Positions 58,039-64,000 of a DNA stretch of 64,000 nucleotides are shown here, in pieces. The stretch is from Reticulitermes speratus (Eukaryota; Arthropoda; Insecta; Blattodea; Rhinotermitidae): contig JAJKFL010000005.1 of the NCBI GenBank assembly GCA_021186555.1, positions 1,093,001-1,157,000 of the forward strand. Reading direction: 5' to 3'. The stretch's first letter is position 1. Each line of letters starts with the position of its first letter. The notes under the pieces are model-generated. The model was given only the letters and a program-made list of their open reading frames with translations, was not told the origin of the DNA and did not search any database. A program made the translations under genes and the position numbers.

Positions 58039-58190
58039 TTCGAGAAATCTTCAAATATAAAATTTCATAAAAATCCGTCCAGTGGGAGCCGAGTTGTTCC
58101 ATGTGGACAGACAGACAGACAGACAGACAGACATAACGAAGCTAATAGTCGCTTTTCGCAATTTTGCGAACGCGCCTAATTACGACCCAA
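58039..58190 (+). mobile_element. Transposon 3'-tail-like segment with (CAGA)n
   Basis: ATAAAAATCCGTCCAGTGGG, GAGTTGTTCC, a CAGACAGACAGACAG run (about 58,108-58,131) and CGAAGCTAATAG. It shares order and sequence with 12,393-12,540 and resembles the 3' end of RTE-like elements. Confidence 0.5.
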
Positions 58191-58300
58191 ACAATTCAAC
58201 TTAGTGCCATTTCGCCTTTCTTTTTACTCAGAACACACATGACTCGAATTTCAGTCAGGAATCTATGTCCTAAGGTCTCAAACTCGTGTGTTTGTACAGC

Positions 58301-59535
58301 CATACGTGTTATCGCAACACTCCACATACGTGTTATCGCAACACCCCACATACGTGTTATCGCAACACTCCACATACGTGTTATCGCAACACTCCACATA
58401 CGTGTTATCGCAACACCCCACATACGTGTTATCGCAACACTCCACATACGTGTTATCGCAACACCCCACATACGTGTTATCGCAACACTCCACATACGTG
58501 TTATCGCAACACTCCACATACGTGTTATCGCAACACTCCACATACGTGTTATCGCAACACTCCACATACGTGTTATCGCAACACTCCACATACGTGTTAT
58601 CGCAACACCCCACATACGTGTTATCGCAACACTCCACATACGTGTTATCGCAACACTCCACATACGTGTTATCGCAACACTCCACATACGTGTTATCGCA
58701 ACACTCCACATACGTGTTATCGCAACACTCCACATACGTGTTATCGCAACACTCCACATACGTGTTATCGCAACACCCCACATACGTGTTATCGCAACAC
58801 TCCACATACGTGTTATCGCAACACTCCACATACGTGTTATCGCAACACCCCACATACGTGTTATCGCAACACCCCACATACGTGTTATCGCAACACTCCA
58901 CATACGTGTTATCGCAACACCCCACATACGTGTTATCGCAACACTCCACATACGTGTTATCGCAACACCCCACATACGTGTTATCGCAACACTCCACATA
59001 CGTGTTATCGCAACACTCCACATACGTGTTATCGCAACACTCCACATACGTGTTATCGCAACACCCCACATACGTGTTATCGCAACACCCCACATACGTG
59101 TTATCGCAACACTACACATACGTGTTATCGCAACACTCCACATACGTGTTATCGCAACACTCCACATACGTGTTATCGCAACACTCCACATACGTGTTAT
59201 CGCAACACTCCACATACGTGTTATCGCAACACTACACATACGTGTTATCGCAACACTCCACATACGTGTTATCGCAACACTACACATACGTGTTATCGCA
59301 ACACTCCACATACGTGTTATCGCAACACTACACATACGTGTTATCGCAACACTCCACATACGTGTTATCGCAACACTACACATACGTGTTATCGCAACAC
59401 CCCACATACGTGTTATCGCAACACTACACATACGTGTTATCGCAACACTCCAAATACGTGTTATCGCAACACTACACATACGTGTTATCGCAACACTCCA
59501 CATACGTGTTATCGCAACACTCCACATACGTGTTA
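58301..59535. repeat. 24-bp minisatellite array (U), about 51 copies
   Basis: The unit is CATACGTGTTATCGCAACAC plus TCCA, CCCA or TACA. It is length-perfect throughout. All six frames stay open in long stretches because 24 is a multiple of three, giving false frames of up to 474 codons. Confidence 0.97.
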
Positions 59536-60016
59536 CTAAACACGTACACACAAAAAACGTCCAGCACCTAAGATTCTCCAGTCCATGAAAACTAAACGAG
59601 AAACCACTACAATGCTAAATGTAGTTCATTCATTCCACTGAAGCAACATTACTTTGCAGCACAATTCCCGGGCACATCGGTGCATTTGTCCCATTTTGAA
59701 AAAAGTTTAAAAATTCCGTCGCTGTAGAAATTGGGTACTTCCATTAGCAATCATTCACGAAAAGCCATTTCCACTTCCCCATTATTATGGAATGGGCAAT
59801 CTCTCAAGCAATTCGCCGCTATGCCGACGAGAGTTCCTCCGCTCGTGCTGCGTCCACATCGGTCGTCGATGTGCCGAGCCGACCGCTCAGATCATCACCA
59901 CAGACGCCTATTCTACCATTTTGGAACACACTACACCACTGTCAGCTTTGCTGCGCTCTCGTTACGTCATTACCACACACCTCTACCAACTAGCGGTAAG
60001 GCGTACAACTTAAGAT
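59536..60016. other. Unassigned sequence
   Basis: Relatively GC-rich at 59,790-59,900, with three overlapping short frames (68-97 codons), none recognised. Confidence 0.45.
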
Positions 60017-60400
60017 TCATTTGAATAATATCATCCCATCCACGTCTAGGTCTCCCAAATGGTTCCCTTCCTTCAGGATTCTCCACCAAACCCTACATGA
60101 TCCTCTCTTCTTTCCCGTATGTCCCACACGCCCAATCCATCTCGTCCTTGTTGATGGAATTACTCGAAAAATTTTGTAATACATTTCTCCTTGTGCTCCA
60201 GTTTCATCATACAATGCTACCAACAAGGTACACAAATTTGGGTGCACAATTGTACACAAATCTGTTCACCTTGTTGGTAGAAGTATTTGACACCCGAATA
60301 ATATCTGATGAGCAAAATTCATCAAGCTTCTCAATGTGAAATTTTCTCCAATCTGCTCTTAATTCTTCCTTCCCAGACCCAAAATCTTCCTCAGCATTCT
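60017..60400 (-). pseudogene. Non-LTR retrotransposon ORF C-terminal relic
   Basis: Minus-strand translation gives EELRADWRKFHIEKLDEFCS followed by SDIIRV in one frame, and RWIGRVGHTGKKRGSCRV in another. These are two consecutive blocks of the same insect endonuclease/RT C-terminus seen at 13.3 and 41.2 kb. About 90 bases of unrelated sequence, with an internal ACACAAAT repeat, separate the blocks, and the frame changes, so the copy is dead. Confidence 0.7.
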
Positions 60401-60435
60401 TCTTGTAACCCATGTATCACAATAGGCAGAATTAT

Positions 60436-60697
60436 TTTTCCAATGGCTCGACAGCCCCTTGGGGGCCTAGGCCGCCTCATTTTTTTTCGACGCTTCACGA
60501 TCACACACTTTAGACACACCACACTCGGTAGGACTCCTCTGGACGAGTGATCAGCCCGTCGCAGAGACCTCTACCTGACAACACACAACACTTACAACAG
60601 ACAGACATCCATGCCCCCCGTGGAATTCGAACCCACAATCCCAGTAAGCGAGCGGCCGTAGACCCACGCCTTAGACCGCACGGCCACTGGGATCGGC
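60436..60697 (-). mobile_element. tRNA-derived SINE, family A, with TSD
   Basis: Complete minus-strand copy. The perfect 12-base duplication AGGCAGAATTAT at 60,424-60,435 and 60,698-60,709 fixes both ends. Confidence 0.94.
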
Positions 60698-61397
60698 AGG
60701 CAGAATTATAGTTCTGCATATTGTAATCGTGTTCCTAGATTGAAAAACGAACTGCATAAGGTTCTATACAAACGGTAGCAGCATTCCTTAATGAAATGTT
60801 CCCTCCCTTACATTGAGTTACACTGCACAAAATCGCCATAATAACGTAGCTATTTCTATAATTAAATATTTGTTTCCAGAAGCTCTGAGCCGAAAGGAAT
60901 TTAATTATGTCTTTGCAGCGTAACGTTGCTACAGTCGGAAGATATCTCTTGCAGAAAAGTGAGTGATATGAAGGGTACATTTGTTCCGTCTGCTAATTTC
61001 CCTTCGCAAATTGAAAAGCCTTTGGAATTGACCTTCAAAGTCCATTTTCTTTTCCCATTTTGCTCACAGAATAGTGCTGTCGAAAGAGCTACTGTGTCGT
61101 GGATACCAGTCTTTAGAGTGTATGTTTTGCCACATAACACATGTCCCAGTTTAGATTAATTTCCGTACGCAAGTTTGTTGTTTATAGGACTGTCAATTAC
61201 CGTCAGTAATACTCACAAGACAGGCAAATCTCGAAATAGTAAGAGATAAACATGTCCCAATGTCACTTTGTTCACCATAAATACCAAATGAACTAATGTG
61301 GGATGGAACCTGAGCCTCTGCGGCGAGAGTCCGGCGACAGACGGCCTTAGTCACGGCATGGAGTAAGTAAAATTAGGCGGTACTTTTGTAGTGTTTC
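60698..61397. other. Unassigned sequence
   Basis: No recognised gene. A weak box B-like stretch on the minus strand near 61,313-61,375 was not accepted as a tRNA. Confidence 0.45.
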
Positions 61398-61580
61398 AAT
61401 AAATGGCTCACAGATCAGCTATCCCCACAAAACATTTACGTAACCCACAATTCAATACAATTGCCCAATGACCTCATAAATCTCAACATTACTAAGTCAT
61501 CTAGAATGATCACTTTTGACATAAAAGCCCTATATGTTAATATCCCTGTAGATGAAACAACAAACACTACAAATATGTAA
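61398..61580 (+). pseudogene. Penelope-like reverse transcriptase relic, motif A region
   Basis: A 60-codon frame ending at TAA (61,578-61,580) contains RMITFDIKALYVNIPVDET. The pattern (S/T)FD(V/I)xxLxxNxPV is RT motif A as found in Penelope-like elements, including the first catalytic aspartate. Upstream residues (NSIQLPNDLINLNI) fit the region just before it. The fragment lacks the palm YxDD motif and the GIY-YIG endonuclease, so it is a dead relic. It is the only coding trace of the element class that could explain the hammerhead-like motifs elsewhere in the window. Confidence 0.6.
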
Positions 61581-62325
61581 CAAAATAATTGACAAGAAAT
61601 AATAATAGGCGGTACTGTTTACAATAGACACCACTGCACTGCTCTGTGACTGTGCATTATGCTACAAACTGCAGAAACTTAAGGCATAATGGTAATGTCT
61701 CGTCTGTCTATGTTCGAAAGCGTATTTCGTCTCCAATATCATTTGAATGGGTTTAACTTAAACTTTGTGTACTGGGAATGCAAACAAAGTTTGTCATTTA
61801 GATTTGTATGCTTTATATCTGACCTCTATTACAGGCTACACAAGCTCATAATATCCGTACTTTACCAATTTCCACCTAATCTTTTCAGCTAATACACCAT
61901 AAATAATATATATCTAACCTTCTGTTTCCTTGCTGTCCAACTTTCTACTGCCTACCGCTGACCTGCTACAGAACACGTGCTGATATGCTGACCTTTATGC
62001 CTCAGTCAGAATTCCAAACAAACTTTAACTCCATTACAAGGATCATTTGGTTAATTTTCTTCGGGAACACACAGCTGCCGTTTCTGATAATTACACAAAA
62101 GGCATAAATACATTCTGTGGGCGACATTTTACAGCAGGTGTTTGAGCACAGTAAACACTGTGTGCGGCGCAGGTAGGGCGATGTGTGATATTGCGGTCGC
62201 GTTTCTCGACGTTTCTGTGGCATATCTTCTAATTATATAAACGTGTTCTTATTTATTGCCATTTTTATGCTACGCTATACCCCAGGGCTTAGATCTTACA
62301 TCACGTGAGTAAGCTTTAATTCATC
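61581..62325. other. Unassigned sequence
   Basis: No recognised gene or repeat. Confidence 0.5.
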
Positions 62326-63660
62326 CCCAGTTCCATAATCTAGTCCCAGTTCCATAATTCAATCGCAGTTCTATAATTCAGCTCCAGTTCCATAATTCAT
62401 TACCAGTTCTATCATCTAGTCCAACTTCCATAATTCAGTACCAGTTCTATAATCTAGTCCCAGTTCCATAATTCAATCCCAGCTCTATCATCTAGGTGGG
62501 CTGCGATAGCTCAGTCGGTATAGCGACTCGCTACGGGCTGGACGGTCCGGGGATCGAATCCCGGTGGGGGCGAGATTTTCCGCATCCGTCCAGACCGGCC
62601 CTGGGGCCCACCCAGCCTCCTATACAATAGGTACCGGGTCTCTTTCCCGGGGGTAAAGCGGCCGGGGCGTGGAGTTGACCACCCACCCCCATCTAGTGCC
62701 ACGGTTAAAGAAAGAGTAGAGCTATATCTCTACTCCCCCTCTGGGCCTTCATGGCCTGTTCTAGTGTGAACTTTATCTTTTACCTTTATCATCTAGTCCA
62801 ACTTTCATAATTCAGTACCAGTTCTATCATCTAGCCCCATAATTCAATCCCAGCTCTATAATCCAGCATCCAGCTCCATAATTCAATCCCAGCTCTATCA
62901 TCCAGTCCAACTTCCATAATTCAGTAACAGTTCTATCATCTAGCCCCATAATTCAATCCCAGCTCTATAATCCAGCATACAGCTCCATAATTCAGTACCA
63001 GTTCTATCATCTAGTCCCAGTTCCATAATTCAATCCCAGCTCTATCATCCAGTCCAAGTTCCATAGTTCAGTAACAGTTCTATAATCCAGTCCAAGTTCC
63101 ATAATTCAGTCCCAGCTCTATCATCCAGTCCAAGTTCCATAATTCAGTCCCAGCTCTATCATCCAGTCCAAGTTCCATAATTCAGTCCCAGCTCTATCAT
63201 CCAGTCCAAGTTCCATAATTCAGTCCCAGCTCTATCATCCAGTCCAAGTTCCATAATTCAGTCCCAGCTCTATCATCCAGTCCAAGTTCCATAATTCAGT
63301 CCCAGCTCTATCATCCAGTCCAAGTTCCATAATTCAGTCCCAGCTCTATCATCCAGTCCAAGTTCCATAATTCAGTCCCAGCTCTATCATCCAGTCCAAG
63401 TTCCATAATTCAGTCCCAGCTCTATCATCCAGTCCAAGTTCCATAATTCAGTCCCAGCTCTATCATCCAGTCCAAGTTCCATAATTCAGTAACAGTTCTA
63501 TAATCCAGTCCCAGTTCCATAATTCAATCCCAGCTCTATCATCCAGTCCAAGTTCCATAATTCAGTAACAGTTCTATAATCCAGTCCCAGTTCCATAATT
63601 CAGTCCCAGCTCTATCATCCAGTCCAAGTTCCATAATTCAGTCCCACTTCTATAACTAAG
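62326..63660. repeat. 38-bp (2 x 19) minisatellite array (V), split by a SINE
   Basis: The 19-base half-units TCCAGTCCAAGTTCCATAA and TTCAGTCCCAGCTCTATCA alternate. Copies at 62,326-62,495 and 62,797-63,100 are diverse; 63,100-63,480 is nearly homogeneous. A family C SINE interrupts the array at 62,496-62,786. Confidence 0.96.
62496..62786 (+). mobile_element. tRNA-derived SINE, family C, full length, inserted in array V
   Basis: The head CGATAGCTCAGTCGGTATAG, box B-like GGGATCGAATCCC and body are close to the 12.1-kb copy. TATCATCTAG flanks both sides (62,486-62,495 and 62,787-62,796). Removing the insert restores the array register, so the SINE landed in a pre-existing array. Confidence 0.94.
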
Positions 63661-64000
63661 TAAAGTGTATGTATTTGTTGTGAACATTACACTGACATTG
63701 ACACCATAAGCAAGTACAGCCCGGACGATGTACGGCACTCCTGTTCTATACTGCATTGCCATATCTACACTAAATCACATTAATACTGTTCTATACTGCA
63801 TTGCCATATCTACACTAAATCACATTAATAAAATGTAACTTAATTCCAATGCCACAAATAAAGTTACGTCCTACTTGACCGGGAATTTTAAATTAATCGA
63901 GCGATGTCACTACCCCAGTGCAGTTCATTGTAAGACATGTGCAGGCGACAATGAGAGCTTTCAGTAATTTTTTTTTGCTTAATGTGTAAGTACAGACATT
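63661..64000. other. Unassigned terminal sequence
   Basis: Apart from the 45-base duplication at 63,741-63,830, nothing is recognised to the window end. Confidence 0.5.
63741..63830. repeat. 45-bp tandem duplication
   Basis: CTGTTCTATACTGCATTGCC and the following 25 bases occur twice in succession (63,741 and 63,786). Confidence 0.95.

Noticed and set aside
58164..59588. Frames of 417-474 codons (HIRVIATL-type repeats)
   Set aside because: Generated by the 24-bp array; open in most frames on both strands.
61313..61375. tRNA-like stretch on the minus strand with GGTTCCATCC
   Set aside because: Box A is poor and no cloverleaf closes; perhaps a fragment of another SINE, not enough to annotate.
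1..64000. Telomeric repeats (TTAGG type) that would support a subtelomeric location
   Set aside because: No TTAGG/CCTAA runs are visible on either strand.

Overview
The window reads as eukaryotic, almost certainly insect, intergenic DNA. There is no operon structure and no host protein-coding gene that I can recognise. The mobile-element mix (tRNA-derived SINEs, a CR1/L2-type non-LTR retrotransposon, Tc1/mariner and pogo-like elements, Penelope-like remnants carrying hammerhead-type motifs) fits a large, repeat-rich arthropod genome. From memory of similar SINE-derived and retrotransposon-derived conceptual proteins, a cockroach or termite (Blattodea) is my best guess. I could not test that guess.

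The dominant content is tandem repeats. About 22 unrelated minisatellite arrays (units about 18 to 66 bp, arrays 0.2 to 5 kb) fill roughly 35 of the 64 kb. The largest are a 29-bp array (7.7-11.8 kb), a 35-bp array (14.7-18.2 kb), a 19-bp array (26.0-31.0 kb), an 18-bp array (34.3-37.0 kb), a 66-bp array (45.1-48.7 kb), a 32/28-bp array (49.7-51.9 kb) and a 33-bp array (52.4-54.8 kb). Nearly all long open frames in the window are artefacts of these arrays: the period is often a multiple of three, or the unit lacks stops.

The one intact coding sequence is a 968-codon endonuclease/reverse-transcriptase ORF on the minus strand (22,406-25,312). It lies in a 4.2-kb element inserted into a 40-bp array, which it splits in two. 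Degraded ORF ends of a second non-LTR family lie at 13.3, 41.2 and 60.0 kb. A Tc1/mariner deletion derivative with a recognisable transposase C-terminus is at 4.1-4.5 kb, and a pogo/Tigger-like MITE at 44.8 kb. Three tRNA-derived SINE families occur: family A seven copies, family B one, family C six. Several have clear target-site duplications.

The most interesting thread is a set of hammerhead-ribozyme-like motifs associated with Penelope-like sequence. One copy with all core boxes and a matching stem I lies at 1,167-1,205. Others sit in two large palindromes (2,314-2,550 and 19,663-19,982), and a third, more decayed palindrome (52,009-52,240) has related motifs. A Penelope-type RT motif-A relic is at 61.4-61.6 kb. 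The 28-copy 35-bp array at 37.4-38.35 kb appears to have grown from the terminal sequence of this same element class. Other arrays abut or seem to grow out of SINEs, so minisatellite birth at transposon ends is a recurring theme here.
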